A stretch of 64,000 nucleotides of DNA, taken from NCBI RefSeq assembly GCF_030269925.1, contig NC_085108.1, positions 1,984,001 to 2,048,000 on the forward strand, in the 5' to 3' direction. The notes under the pieces are model-generated. The model saw only the letters and a list, made by a program, of their open reading frames with translations, did no database searches and was not told the origin of the DNA. Below, one piece after another: positions 33,860-50,188 of this stretch. Each line of letters begins with the position of its first letter. Position 1 is the stretch's first letter. The DNA comes from Bombyx mori. Its lineage: Eukaryota > Arthropoda > Insecta > Lepidoptera > Bombycidae. The position numbers were made by a program, and so were the translations under genes.

Positions 33860-34200
33860 GAAATTGGTCGAGTTGATACCGGCATCTCGTTTTTACCATC
33901 GCACCGCCCGCCACCGGAGTAGAGTTCATCCATACTACCTGGAGCCACTGCGGTCATCCACAGTACGTTTCCAGAGATCTTTTTTGCCACGTACCGTCCG
34001 GCTATAAAATGAGCTCCCCACCACGGTGTTTCCCGAGCGCTATGACATGTCCTTCTTCAAACGAGGCTTGTGGAGAGTATTAAGCGGTAGGCAGCGGCTT
34101 GGCTCTGTCCCTGGCATTGCTGAAGTCCATGGGCGACGGTAATCACTCACCATCAGGTGGGCCGTATGCCCGTCTGCCTACAAAGGCAATAAAAAAAAAA
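33860..34200 (+). mobile_element. LINE 3' end in the dead B promoter (Y2)
   Basis: Same insertion point and content as 28,211-28,551, so the insertion predates the split of Y1 and Y2. Confidence 0.8.
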
Positions 34201-34501
34201 CTTCAGAGATATTCTGGAGTTTTCGTCCTTCGGACGGTGTAATTAAGAAACAATTACCTGTTTGATAGAAAATCAAACTATCATTGTTTCTCAACTGTTT
34301 TATTATAATCTTAGCTGAGAAGACCTAACTACTTGTTTATTCTTTGTTTATTTTATTTTGTTTTTTATATTATGTACCTGTTGTAATTAAATTTAGATTT
34401 TGTTGTGTATGTGGATTGATGGATTATTTTTATCTGATAAATAAATGAATTGAATTGAATTGTTTCATATCTCAAGGTGAACATGATCCTCAGTTACTAT
34501 A

Positions 34502-34758
34502 TCGAGGAATGAATGGCTATTTGATGTAAGCGACGTTGCAGCTTTACAGGAAAGCTGTTAAAAGTTTAAAATATGAAAAAGTTGTCATCACCAAAAATAA
34601 CTTCTTCAGCCATTTGAATGGGTTTAACATAATTGAAGATCAGTTAAAAACATCGAATTGTTGGGCTAGTACCAAATAAAACTCACCTTTAATTACAAAG
34701 ATAAATGTTGTGTATTGGGCGAAATGTCGCGTAAACCAAATAGTCTGTGTCCCCTCGA
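34502..34758. mobile_element. 257 bp TIR element in the TATA box (Y2)
   Basis: Left end TCGAGGAATG (two changes from Y1), right end CCCCTCGA, TA at 34,500-34,501 and 34,759-34,760. The right flank TACAAGAACG carries a further change in the broken TATA box. Confidence 0.78.
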
Positions 34759-34885
34759 TACAAGAACGAAGTCTTGAAGCTTGAAGTATTCAAGATTCCC
34801 TAAATTCTGAGCGTTGTTACCTTCTGTGCTATCTATTCTCCTTATCTGCGTTCAGAGTTGTGAATCAGAATCCAAATATGTATAA
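34759..34885 (+). pseudogene. Dead HcA-like leader and exon 1 relic (Y2)
   Basis: AGAACGAAGTCTTGAAGC leader then a worn signal exon (GCGTTGTTACCTTCTGTGC, CTTATCTGCGTTCAGAG). ATG is lost. Ends at the poly-T of the next LINE. Confidence 0.72.
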
Positions 34886-35814
34886 CTTTTTTTTTATTGC
34901 CTTTGTATGCAAACGAGCATACGGCCCACCTGATGGTAAGTGGTCACCGTCGCTCATGGACGTCAGCAATACCAGGGGCAGAGCCAAGCCGCTGCGTACC
35001 ATTAAGTTCTCTCTGCAAGCCTCGTTTGAGGACATGTAATAGCGCTCGGAAAACACCGTGGAGGGGAGTTCATTCCAAAGCCGGATGGTACGTGGCAGAA
35101 AAGATCTTTGAAAACGCACTGTCGATGAACGCAGTGGTTCCAGATAATATGGATGAACTCTGCTCCGATGGCGGGAGGTGCGATCATAAAAAGGAGATGA
35201 GGGGATCATCTCGAATAATTCCTTAGAGCATTCCCCATGGACCATACGGTATAAAACACAGAGACAACCGAAGTCCCTCCGTAGACCCAGAGGTTCCAAG
35301 CGATCCGCGAGAGCGGGACTGTCGACCATCCGAACAGCCCGTTTCTGTATGGAGTCAAATTGAAGTAGCTGGTATTTGGGAGCCCCGGCCCAAAAGTGAG
35401 AGCAGTACTCCACGCGAGGCCGGACCTGCGCTTTATAAAGCGCAAGTCTCTGTCCAGGTGTGAAATACCGCTTCGCGCTGTTGAGGACTCCCAACATTTT
35501 AGAGGCCAATTTGGTTTTACCTTCCAAATGACTCCGATATTGGACATCGTTCGAAATATCGACCCCTAGAATCCTGATACTCGCAGAAAGCTGCAGGGAT
35601 ACTCCTTGAAATTCCGGCGCCATGACAAAAGGGTCATTCCTCGCAGTGAACGCGCAAACCTGTGTCTTCAATGGGTTGAACTGAACTGAATTCAGTTCAC
35701 CCCACTTGGAAACCCGCCCCAGAGAATTCTCCACTTCAGACACAAGTTTTAATCGCCTCTTGTGTACAACGCTTCGAGAGAGACTCTGATGGCCGATATA
35801 TCGCGCATCCCCCG
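34886..35814 (-). mobile_element. 5'-truncated LINE, reverse transcriptase C-terminus (Y2)
   Basis: Best-preserved copy: open from the 5' break at about 35,814 to the stop codon (coding to 34,865 in one extended frame). Reads LGRVSKWGELNSVQFNPLKT, GQRLALYKAQVRPRVEYCSH and RTIRLWNELPSTVFSERYYM. The upstream 70 or so open codons belong to the neighbouring repeat and are not LINE protein. 3' tail ACAAAGGCAATAAAAAAAAA. Confidence 0.82.
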
Positions 35815-36175
35815 TGGTTTTTACGGATGTTCCATTATAACTACTGAACCATGCATCCGATTGACTTGAAACTTGGTATCCATATAGACAATACATATAC
35901 TTAATAGATAGGCTAATATTTAATATGAGTGTTGGATTTACTACACCAGTTCCTGGGGCGTTAATGATGAGAATCTTTGTGGGGGTGAGATATAATAATG
36001 TTAATTTTAAATGCCCAGCGAAGCGGACGGTCACAGCTAGTTGTAGTACAAAATTGAGATTAGGAACTTATATCTCAAGACGGGTAGGGCGGCATTTACG
36101 TTGTTGATGTCTATGGGCTCCGGTCAACACATAACATCAGGTGAGCCTCGTCCACCCAATTAAGCAATTAAAAGA
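35815..36175 (+). repeat. Nested repeat and BMC1-like 3' end downstream of HcB IV
   Basis: GTGGTTTTTACGGATGTTCC through CAATTAAGCAATTAAAAG, as downstream of HcB III. Confidence 0.6.
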
Positions 36176-36350
36176 ATAAGCAATTAACACGTATTCAGGA
36201 ACATTTCACACGTTACAATAAAATACAATTGTGGTACTGAAAAGACAATGAGGATAATTACTGAAGGTGGGTTTTATTGATTTTTTCAATAATACATAAC
36301 TCAATGAGCTTTTTAGTAGACGCCACAAATGCATGTCCGCAACTGCATCC

Positions 36351-36968
36351 TCAGCAGCAGCCGCAGCCTCCACAGCCGCATCCGCATCCACCACAACCTC
36401 CACAGCATCCGCATCCACCGCAGCCTCCACAGCCGCATCCGCATCCACCACAACCTCCACAGCATCCGCATCCACCGCAGCCTCCACAGCCGCATCCGCC
36501 GCAGCCTCCGCATCCGCATCCACCGCAGCCTCCACAGCCGCATCCGCACCCGCCGCAGCTTTGGGTGATACCGATGCAATCGTCTCCGCAGCCGTAGTCG
36601 ATACAACCACAACCCGAGCTGCACATGTCGCCACAGACATCAGCAGTACCAAGGAAAGGCACTTCACCGCAGACACAGACATCACCATTGTACCTGTTCT
36701 CGGAACATATACTTAGACCAGTAGGAGCAGCCGAGTTGGAACACACACAGAAACGGTCACAACATCTAGAGCCACAACCTCCACAACCGCAGCCACAACC
36801 TCTACAGCCGCAGCCGCAACCGGTGCCCAAAACAGACTATGAACAAAGGAAACAATTAAATATTTTTAAGTAATCATTTTAAGTTCAATTAATTAAATTT
36901 AAAATTATAAGACTTACCTGAGCCACGAGGGCGATGGCGCAGACGAAGAGAATGAGTTTAGCGGCCAT
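36351..36968 (-). CDS. HcB: High-cysteine chorion protein HcB (pair IV)
   Basis: CDS complement(36351..36836, 36918..36968), 178 residues, the longest HcB here (with its copy in pair VI). Y-type N-terminus ([14 protein letters not shown]). Central domain has [12 protein letters not shown] instead of [12 protein letters not shown]. The C-terminal arm is expanded by repeats such as GGCGCCGGCGGCGCG. Stop TGA at 36,351-36,353. The in-frame tail after the stop is shifted by an insertion (GGACATGCATTTGTG), unlike the other pairs. Confidence 0.93.
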
Positions 36969-38183
<1,215 letters not shown>

Positions 38184-38361
38184 AAAACTCATTATTAGTT
38201 ATTTATTATTGAAAAAATCAATAAAATCCAGATTCAATAATAATTCTCATTGTATTTTCAATACCACAATATATTTATGATTGAAAGCAAACATCTTTGT
38301 GCAATAAAAAACATCTAAATTGAGTTTTCAATAAAAGCGAGTTCATAATTCGTCTATTTTC

Positions 38362-39025
38362 ATTAGATCTGTTGTCTTGGTCGCATCCAGCAAAGCGCTA
38401 ATGCTGACAATACGCTCTAAAGAGTATGGATTACCAATGGCCTACGTGTGTGGCCCAAGTGTCCCAAGTTGTTGAGGTATACACGCATGGCCACTTCATA
38501 CTAGTTGGGATGTGAGCTCATAGACCCGTCTAAGTAATAAAAAACCCCATACTCTGTCCTGCACCAATAATAATAATTATGCGTTCCTTTGCAACATTTG
38601 ATACTCACCATTTATATAAAACAAGTTAGTCTAGTGTCATTATCGAAGGAGCAAAGAGGGTGATACGTCTAAATGGATTTAAAGTAGCCTACGTGTGGTC
38701 CTTTAAGGAGATGTTCAACAACGAATAGGTCCAGTCCCAACAGTGAAAGTTTCAGTTCAGATACGACAATTCCGAAAGACTAAAGAATTCGTGGTTGCAT
38801 TAGAATCAACAAAGATAGGTCCTAATTGGGAAAGGGCTGTATAAGTTTTCAAACTGCTACAGATTTAGTAGAGATTCTACTTTGTAATGTTTACAATGAT
38901 TTATTATGTTTTTTTTATTGTATTTGAATACACAGAACTTATTTAAAATCAGTTACCAGTCTTTTTTTTGGCTTAAAGTATCTTACTGAAAGGACAGTGA
39001 AGTTTATTATTGAATGTTGATTTTA
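38362..39025. other. HcA IV 3' flank, no gene
   Basis: Copy of 26.94-27.6 kb at +11,422. Confidence 0.45.
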
Positions 39026-39042
39026 TTTCATTTCTCATGCAC

Positions 39043-39535
39043 TTAATTTAATAAGCTTTTTAGTAGATGCATCACACATCTGCATCCACTGTAACCTCCA
39101 TAGCCGCATCCGTATCCTTTGCGTCCACCGCAGCCTCTACAGCCGCCTCCGCAGCCGAGACCATAGCCAGCGTCATAGCCGATTCGTTCGTCGAGCTGAG
39201 TAGTTGAGACTACTAGCACTAGCGGTGGGGAATTAGTCAGCGATATCAGCAGTACCGTTGTAAGGCATGTTACCGCAGTCACCGATACAGCCCTCGTACA
39301 CCCTGAGCAGTAGGAGCAGCCCAAGCAGAAGACATTGAGATCCCCACCGGAGCTATCATATCCAGCGCTGAGACTCCCAAAGCCGTAGCCACAACCTCCA
39401 CAACCGCAACCAATGCCCAAAATTGAACTGGCTGGACTGTGAACAATGCGGAACGGTTAATTTTTTGCCGCTCTATGTCCACTTATTTCAATTTTAATTT
39501 TAAAAGACTTACCTGAACTGCGAGGGCGGTAGCGA
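39043..39535 (-). pseudogene. Dead class B gene (module Y1')
   Basis: Copy of 27,621-28,113 with identical lesions: start deletion, frameshift after APTAQG, and TAA before FPTAS. Confidence 0.85.
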
Positions 39536-39632
39536 CTTCAGAAACAGTTGACTTTGAACTGGATCAGCTTCTATACCAAGCAGTTTCCTTGAAAATCCAC
39601 TTGCTCTGTATCTAAATAGCACATAGACGTGA

Positions 39633-39973
39633 GAAATTGGTCGAGATGATACCGGCATCTCGTTTTTACCATCGCACCGCCCGCCACCGGAGTAGAGTTC
39701 ATCCATACTACCTGGAGCCACTGCGGTCATCCACAGTACGTTTCCAGAGATCTTTTTTGCCACGTACCGTCCGGCTATAAAATGAGCTCCCCTCCACGGT
39801 GTTTCCCGAGCGCTATGACATGTCCTTCTTCAAACGAGGCTTGTGGAGAGTATTAAGCGGTAGGCAGCGGCTTGGCTCTGTCCCTGGCATTGCTGAAGTC
39901 CATGGGCGACGGTAACCACTCACCATCAGGTGGGCCGTATGCCCGTCTGCCTACAAAGGCAATAAAAAAAAAA
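39633..39973 (+). mobile_element. LINE 3' end in the dead B promoter (Y1')
   Basis: Copy of 28,211-28,551. Confidence 0.8.
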
Positions 39974-40219
39974 CTTCAGAGATATTCTGGAGTTTTCGTC
40001 CTTCGGACGGTGTAATTAAGAAACAATTACCTGTTTGATAAAAAATCAAACTATTCTTGTTTTTCAACTGTTTCATTATAATCTTAGCTGAGAAGGCCTA
40101 CTTGTTTATTCTTTGTTTTGATGTGTACGTGGATTGATGGATTATTGTTATCTGTTATATAAATGAATTGAATTGAATTGTTTCATATCTCAAGGTGAAC
40201 ATGATCCTCAGTTACTATA

Positions 40220-40476
40220 TCGAGGGGTGAATGGCTATTTGATGTAAACGACGTTGCAGCTTTACAGGAAAGCTCTTAAAAGTTTAAAATATGAAAAAGT
40301 TGTCATCAACAAAAATAACTTCTTCAGCCATTTGAATGGGTTAAACATGATTGAAGATCAGTTAAAAACATCGAATTGTTGGGCTAGTACCAAATAAAAC
40401 GCACCTTTAATTACAAAGATAAATGTTGTGTATTGGGCGAAATTTCGCGTAAACCAAATAGTCTGTGTCCCCTCGA
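40220..40476. mobile_element. 257 bp TIR element in the TATA box (Y1')
   Basis: Copy of 28,798-29,054, same TA duplication. Confidence 0.8.
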
Positions 40477-40604
40477 TATAAGAACGAAGTCTTGAAGCTT
40501 GAAGTATTCAAGATTCCCTAAATTCTGAGCATTGTTACTTTCTGTTCTATCTATTCTCCTTATCTGCGCTCAGAGTTGTGCATCAGAATCCAAATATGTA
40601 TAAC
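40477..40604 (+). pseudogene. Dead HcA-like leader and exon 1 relic (Y1')
   Basis: Copy of 29,055-29,182; ATG is TTG, donor destroyed, exon 2 absent. Confidence 0.74.
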
Positions 40605-41539
40605 TTTTTTTTATTGCCTTTGTATGCAGACGAGCATACGGCCTGGTATACCTGATGGTAAGTGGTCACCGTCGCTCATGGACGTCAGCAATACCAGGGG
40701 CAGAGATAAGCCGCTGCCTACCATTAAGTACTCTCCGCAAGCTTCGTTTGAAGAAGGACATGTCATAGCGCTCGGAAAACACCGTGGAGGGGAGTTCATT
40801 CCAAAGCCGGATGGTACGTGGCAGAAAAGATCTTTGGAAACGCAATGTCGATGAACGCAGTGGTTCCAGATAATATGGATGAGCTCTGCTCCGATAGCGG
40901 GAGGTGCGATGATAAAAAGGAGATAAGGGGATCATCTCGAATAATTCCTCAGAGCATTCCCCATGGCCCATACGGTATAAAACACAGAGAGAACCGAAGT
41001 CCCTCCGTAGACTCCGAGGCTCCAAGCGATTCGCGAGAGCGGGACTATCGACCATCCGAACAGCCCGTTTCTGTATGGAGTCAAATTGAAGTAGCTGGTA
41101 TTTGGGAGCCCCAGCCTAGAAGTGAGAGCAGTACTCCACGCGAGGCCGGACCTGCGCTTTATAAAGCGCAAGTCTCTGTCCAGGCGTGAAATACCGCTTC
41201 GCGCTGTTGAGGACTCCCAACATTTTAGAGGCCAATTTGGTTTTACCTTCCAAATGACTCCGATATTGGACATCGTTCGAAATATCGACCCCTAGAATCC
41301 TGATACTCGCAGAAAGCTGCAGGGATACTCCTTGAAATTCCGGCGCCATGACAAAAGGGTCATTCCTCGCAGTGAACGCGCAAACCTGTGTCTTCAATGG
41401 GTTGAACTGAACTGAATTCAGTTCACCCCACTTGGAAACCCGCCCCAGAGAATTCTCCACTTCAGACACAAGTTTTAATCGCCTCTTGTGTACAACGCTT
41501 CGAGAGAGACTCTGATGGCCGATATATCGCGCATCCCCC
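40605..41539 (-). mobile_element. 5'-truncated LINE (Y1')
   Basis: Copy of 29,183-30,117, with the same break in the reverse transcriptase frame. Confidence 0.8.
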
Positions 41540-41897
41540 GTGGTTTTTACGGATGTTCCGTTATAACTACTGAACCATGCATCCGATTGACTTGAAACTT
41601 GGTATTCATATAGACAATACATGTACTTAATAGATAGGCAAATATTTAATATGAGTGTTGAATTTACTACACCTGTTCCGGGGGCGTTCATGATGAGAAT
41701 CTTTGTGGGGGTGAGATATAATAATGTTAATTTTAAATGCCCAGCAAAGCGGACGGGTACAACTAGTTGTAGTATAAAATTGAGATTAGGAACTTATATC
41801 TCAAGACGGGTAGGGCGGCATTTACGTTGTTGATGTCTATGGGCTCCGGTCAACATATAACATCACGTGAGCCTCGTCCACCCAATTAAGCAATTAA
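41540..41897 (+). repeat. Nested repeat and BMC1-like 3' end downstream of HcB V
   Basis: Copy of 30,118-30,475. Confidence 0.6.
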
Positions 41898-42077
41898 AGG
41901 AATAAGCAATTAACAAGTATTCAGGAACATTTCACACGTTACAATAAAATACAATTGTGGTACTGAAAAGACAATGGGGATAATTACTGAAGGTGGGTTT
42001 TATTGATTTTTTCAATAATACATAACTCAATGAGCTTTTTAGTAGACGCCACAACATGAATGTCCGCAACTGCATCC

Positions 42078-42617
42078 TCAGCAGCAGCCGCAGCCTCCAC
42101 AGCCGCATCCGCATCCACCGCAGCCTCCACAGCCGCATCCGCATCCACCGCAGCCTCCACAGCCGCATCCGCCGCAGCCTCCACAGCCGCATCCGCACCC
42201 GCCGCAGCTTTGGGTGATACCGACGCAACCGTCTCCGCAGCCGTAGTCGATACAACCACAACCCGAGCTGCACATGTCGCCACAGACATCAGCAGTACCA
42301 AGGAAAGGCACTTCACCGCAGACACAGACATCACCATTGTACCTGTTCTCGGAACATATACTTAGACCAGTAGGAGCAGCCGAGTTGGAACACACACAGA
42401 AACGGTCACAACATCTAGAGCCACAACCTCCACAACCGCAGCCACAACCTCTACAGCAGCAGCCACAACCGGTGCCCAAAACGGACTATGAACAAATGAA
42501 AAAATTAAATATTTTTAAGTAATCATTTTAAGTTCAATTAATTAAATTTAAAATTAAAGGACTTACCTGAGCCACGAGGGCGATGGCGCAGACGAAGAGA
42601 ATGAGTTTAGCGGCCAT
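42078..42617 (-). CDS. HcB: High-cysteine chorion protein HcB (pair V), identical to HcB III
   Basis: CDS complement(42078..42485, 42567..42617), 152 residues; same residues, intron and TGA stop as HcB III, 11,422 bp away. Confidence 0.93.
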
Positions 42618-43816
<1,199 letters not shown>

Positions 43817-44011
43817 AAAACCCATTGAGTTATTTATTATTGAAAAAATCAATAAAATCCAGATACAATAATAATTCTCATTGTATTTTCAATACCACAA
43901 TGTATTTTATTTATGATTGAAAGCAAACATCTTTGTGCAATAAAAAAAAATCTAAATTGAGTTTTCAATAAAAGCGAGTTCATAATTCGTCTATTTTCAT
44001 TAGATCTGTTG

Positions 44012-44692
44012 TCTTGGTCGCATCTAGCAAAGCGCTAATGCTGACAATACGCTCTAAAGAGTATGAATTACAAGTGGCCCACGTGTGTGGCCCGAGTGTC
44101 CCAAGTTGTTGAGGTATACACGCATGGCCACTTCATACTAGTTGGGATGTGAGCTCATAGACCCTTCTAAGTAATAAAAAACCCCATACTCTGACCTGCA
44201 CCAATAATAATAATTATGCGTTCCTTTGCAACATTTGATACTCACCATTTATATAAAACAAGTTAGTCTAGTGTCATTATCCAAGGAGCAAAGAGGGTGA
44301 TACGTCTAAATGGATTTAAAGTAGCCCACGTGTGGTCCTTTATGGAGATGTTCAACAACGAATATGTCCAATCCCAACAGTGAAAGTTTCAGTTCAGATA
44401 CGACAATTCTGAAAGACTAAAGAATTCGTGGTTGCATTAAAATCAACAAAGATAGGTCCTAATTGGGAAAGGGCTGTATAAGTTTTCAAACTGCTACAGA
44501 TTTAGTAGGGATTCTACTTTGTAATGTTTACAACTATTTATTATGTTTTTTTTTATTGTATTTGAATACACAGAACTTATTTAAAATCAGTTACCAGTTT
44601 TTTTTTTGCTAAAATTATCTTACTGAAAGGACAGTGAAGTTTATTATTGAATGTTGATTTTATTTCATTTCTCATGCACTTAATTTAATAAG
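44012..44692. other. HcA V 3' flank, no gene
   Basis: Copy of 32.59-33.27 kb. Confidence 0.45.
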
Positions 44693-44708
44693 CTTTTTAG
44701 TAGATGCA

Positions 44709-45190
44709 TCATACATCTGCATCCACTGTAACCTCCATAGCCGCATCCGTATCCTTTGCGTCCACCGCAGCCTCTACAGCCGCCTCCGCAGCCGAGACCA
44801 TAGCCAGCGTCATAGCCGATTCGTTGATTCGTTCGTCGAGCTGAGTAGTTGAGACTACTAGCACTAGCGGTGGGGAATTAGTCAGCGATATCAGCAGTAC
44901 CGAGGTAAGGCATGTTACCGCAGACACCGATACAGCCCTCGTAAACCCTGGGCAGTAGGAGCAGCCCAAGCAGAAGACATTGAGATCCCCACCGGAGCTA
45001 TCATATCCAGCGCTGAGACTCCCAAAGCCGTAGCCACAACCTTCACAACCGCAACCACAACCAATGCCCAAAATTGAACTGGCTGGACTGCGAACAATGC
45101 GGAATGGTTAAGTATTTACTGCTCTATGTCCACTTATTTCAATTTTAATTTTAAAACACTTATCTGAACCACGAGGGCGGTAGCGACTTC
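44709..45190 (-). pseudogene. Dead class B gene (module Y2')
   Basis: Copy of 33,287-33,768, including the mutated ATAAG donor. Confidence 0.85.
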
Positions 45191-45281
45191 AGAATCAGTT
45201 GACTTTGAACTGGATCAGCTTCTATATAGTAGTTTCCTTGAAAATCCACTTGCTCTGTATCTAAATAGCATATAGACGTGA

Positions 45282-45622
45282 GAAATTGGTCGAGTTGATA
45301 CCGGCATCTCGTTTTTACCATCGCACCGCCCGCCACCGGAGTAGAGTTCATCCATACTACCTGGAGCCACTGCGGTCATCCACAGTACGTTTCCAGAGAT
45401 CTTTTTTGCCACGTACCGTCCGGCTATAAAATGAGCTCCCCACCACGGTGTTTCCCGAGCGCTATGACATGTCCTTCTTCAAACGAGGCTTGTGGAGAGT
45501 ATTAAGCGGTAGGCAGCGGCTTGGCTCTGTCCCTGGCATTGCTGAAGTCCATGGGCGACGGTAATCACTCACCATCAGGTGGGCCGTATGCCCGTCTGCC
45601 TACAAAGGCAATAAAAAAAAAA
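45282..45622 (+). mobile_element. LINE 3' end in the dead B promoter (Y2')
   Basis: Copy of 33,860-34,200. Confidence 0.8.
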
Positions 45623-45923
45623 CTTCAGAGATATTCTGGAGTTTTCGTCCTTCGGACGGTGTAATTAAGAAACAATTACCTGTTTGATAGAAAATCAAAC
45701 TATCATTGTTTCTCAACTGTTTTATTATAATCTTAGCTGAGAAGACCTAACTACTTGTTTATTCTTTGTTTATTTTATTTTGTTTTTTATATTATGTACC
45801 TGTTGTAATTAAATTTAGATTTTGTTGTGTATGTGGATTGATGGATTATTTTTATCTGATAAATAAATGAATTGAATTGAATTGTTTCATATCTCAAGGT
45901 GAACATGATCCTCAGTTACTATA

Positions 45924-46180
45924 TCGAGGAATGAATGGCTATTTGATGTAAGCGACGTTGCAGCTTTACAGGAAAGCTGTTAAAAGTTTAAAATATGAAA
46001 AAGTTGTCATCACCAAAAATAACTTCTTCAGCCATTTGAATGGGTTTAACATAATTGAAGATCAGTTAAAAACATCGAATTGTTGGGCTAGTACCAAATA
46101 AAACTCACCTTTAATTACAAAGATAAATGTTGTGTATTGGGCGAAATGTCGCGTAAACCAAATAGTCTGTGTCCCCTCGA
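45924..46180. mobile_element. 257 bp TIR element in the TATA box (Y2')
   Basis: Copy of 34,502-34,758. Confidence 0.78.
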
Positions 46181-46307
46181 TACAAGAACGAAGTCTTGAA
46201 GCTTGAAGTATTCAAGATTCCCTAAATTCTGAGCGTTGTTACCTTCTGTGCTATCTATTCTCCTTATCTGCGTTCAGAGTTGTGAATCAGAATCCAAATA
46301 TGTATAA
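46181..46307 (+). pseudogene. Dead HcA-like leader and exon 1 relic (Y2')
   Basis: Copy of 34,759-34,885. Confidence 0.72.
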
Positions 46308-47236
46308 CTTTTTTTTTATTGCCTTTGTATGCAAACGAGCATACGGCCCACCTGATGGTAAGTGGTCACCGTCGCTCATGGACGTCAGCAATACCAGGGG
46401 CAGAGCCAAGCCGCTGCGTACCATTAAGTTCTCTCTGCAAGCCTCGTTTGAGGACATGTAATAGCGCTCGGAAAACACCGTGGAGGGGAGTTCATTCCAA
46501 AGCCGGATGGTACGTGGCAGAAAAGATCTTTGAAAACGCACTGTCGATGAACGCAGTGGTTCCAGATAATATGGATGAACTCTGCTCCGATGGCGGGAGG
46601 TGCGATCATAAAAAGGAGATGAGGGGATCATCTCGAATAATTCCTTAGAGCATTCCCCATGGACCATACGGTATAAAACACAGAGACAACCGAAGTCCCT
46701 CCGTAGACCCAGAGGTTCCAAGCGATCCGCGAGAGCGGGACTGTCGACCATCCGAACAGCCCGTTTCTGTATGGAGTCAAATTGAAGTAGCTGGTATTTG
46801 GGAGCCCCGGCCCAAAAGTGAGAGCAGTACTCCACGCGAGGCCGGACCTGCGCTTTATAAAGCGCAAGTCTCTGTCCAGGTGTGAAATACCGCTTCGCGC
46901 TGTTGAGGACTCCCAACATTTTAGAGGCCAATTTGGTTTTACCTTCCAAATGACTCCGATATTGGACATCGTTCGAAATATCGACCCCTAGAATCCTGAT
47001 ACTCGCAGAAAGCTGCAGGGATACTCCTTGAAATTCCGGCGCCATGACAAAAGGGTCATTCCTCGCAGTGAACGCGCAAACCTGTGTCTTCAATGGGTTG
47101 AACTGAACTGAATTCAGTTCACCCCACTTGGAAACCCGCCCCAGAGAATTCTCCACTTCAGACACAAGTTTTAATCGCCTCTTGTGTACAACGCTTCGAG
47201 AGAGACTCTGATGGCCGATATATCGCGCATCCCCCG
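46308..47236 (-). mobile_element. 5'-truncated LINE (Y2')
   Basis: Copy of 34,886-35,814, with the uninterrupted reverse transcriptase C-terminal frame. Confidence 0.82.
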
Positions 47237-47597
47237 TGGTTTTTACGGATGTTCCATTATAACTACTGAACCATGCATCCGATTGACTTGAAACTTGGTA
47301 TCCATATAGACAATACATATACTTAATAGATAGGCTAATATTTAATATGAGTGTTGGATTTACTACACCAGTTCCTGGGGCGTTAATGATGAGAATCTTT
47401 GTGGGGGTGAGATATAATAATGTTAATTTTAAATGCCCAGCGAAGCGGACGGTCACAGCTAGTTGTAGTACAAAATTGAGATTAGGAACTTATATCTCAA
47501 GACGGGTAGGGCGGCATTTACGTTGTTGATGTCTATGGGCTCCGGTCAACACATAACATCAGGTGAGCCTCGTCCACCCAATTAAGCAATTAAAAGA
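47237..47597 (+). repeat. Nested repeat and BMC1-like 3' end downstream of HcB VI
   Basis: Copy of 35,815-36,175. Confidence 0.6.
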
Positions 47598-47772
47598 ATA
47601 AGCAATTAACACGTATTCAGGAACATTTCACACGTTACAATAAAATACAATTGTGGTACTGAAAAGACAATGAGGATAATTACTGAAGGTGGGTTTTATT
47701 GATTTTTTCAATAATACATAACTCAATGAGCTTTTTAGTAGACGCCACAAATGCATGTCCGCAACTGCATCC

Positions 47773-48390
47773 TCAGCAGCAGCCGCAGCCTCCACAGCCG
47801 CATCCGCATCCACCACAACCTCCACAGCATCCGCATCCACCGCAGCCTCCACAGCCGCATCCGCATCCACCACAACCTCCACAGCATCCGCATCCACCGC
47901 AGCCTCCACAGCCGCATCCGCCGCAGCCTCCGCATCCGCATCCACCGCAGCCTCCACAGCCGCATCCGCACCCGCCGCAGCTTTGGGTGATACCGATGCA
48001 ATCGTCTCCGCAGCCGTAGTCGATACAACCACAACCCGAGCTGCACATGTCGCCACAGACATCAGCAGTACCAAGGAAAGGCACTTCACCGCAGACACAG
48101 ACATCACCATTGTACCTGTTCTCGGAACATATACTTAGACCAGTAGGAGCAGCCGAGTTGGAACACACACAGAAACGGTCACAACATCTAGAGCCACAAC
48201 CTCCACAACCGCAGCCACAACCTCTACAGCCGCAGCCGCAACCGGTGCCCAAAACAGACTATGAACAAAGGAAACAATTAAATATTTTTAAGTAATCATT
48301 TTAAGTTCAATTAATTAAATTTAAAATTATAAGACTTACCTGAGCCACGAGGGCGATGGCGCAGACGAAGAGAATGAGTTTAGCGGCCAT
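47773..48390 (-). CDS. HcB: High-cysteine chorion protein HcB (pair VI), identical to HcB IV
   Basis: CDS complement(47773..48258, 48340..48390), 178 residues, with the same expanded C-terminal arm and shifted post-stop tail as HcB IV. It is the last gene inside the duplicated Y block. Confidence 0.93.
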
Positions 48391-49606
<1,216 letters not shown>

Positions 49607-49882
49607 AAAACCCATTGAGTTATTTATTATTGAAAAAATCAATAAAATCCAGATTCAATAATAATTCTCATTGTATTTTCAGTACCACAATGTATTTTAT
49701 TTATGATTGAAAGGAAACATCTTTGTGCAATAAAAAAAAATCTAAATTGAGTTTTCAATAAAAGCGAAATTCATAATTCGTCTATTTTCATTAGATCTGT
49801 AGCATGTTAAAAATTCTTTGTTACGTAATATTATTATTATTATTACATTTACATTATTACATTATATAAATAGATTTTTTAA

Positions 49883-50120
49883 TGTTAATCATTTATTTAA
49901 TCGTTACAACTTAAGGTACAACAAGGTATAACAAGATAGTTTTAAATTAATAATTTTGTGCAGCGACCGGCGCATGCGCGTTATTCAAATTTTTCGAAAC
50001 TCACTGACTGCATTTTTACGAATCTTGCGCAGGTGTCGGTCGCGCGGCGTTGGTCAACACTTTAGGGTTCCGCTTAGCGTGCGAGGATCTTTTTATTATA
50101 TTTCAGTTCCGCACGTTACA
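49883..50120 (-). repeat. 3' LTR
   Basis: 238 bp; on the minus strand starts TGTAACGTGCGG and ends GATTAACA. No difference from the other LTR was found by reading. Confidence 0.9.
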
Positions 50121-50133
50121 CACTCCCCCTTTT
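50121..50133 (-). other. Polypurine tract
   Basis: AAAAGGGGGAGTG on the minus strand directly before the 3' LTR; primes plus-strand DNA synthesis in LTR elements. Confidence 0.75.
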
Positions 50134-50188
50134 GACCTGGCGAGAAATCCTTGACTGGTCAAACAAACAACGCGGAATGAGACCCAGT

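Noticed and set aside
33998..34010. TATAAAA at GGCTATAAAATGAGC as a promoter
   Set aside because: It is part of a LINE 3' fragment and present in every copy of it; no chorion exon follows.
34865..36034. 389-codon frame as one protein
   Set aside because: Only the part from about 35,814 leftward is LINE protein. The first ~70 codons are the neighbouring repeat read by chance.
36351..36560. Direct repeats resembling a CRISPR array
   Set aside because: They are Cys-Gly codon repeats inside HcB, without unique spacers, in an insect genome.
49883..50120. Solo LTR
   Set aside because: A matching LTR lies at 54,706-54,943 with a complete element between them.
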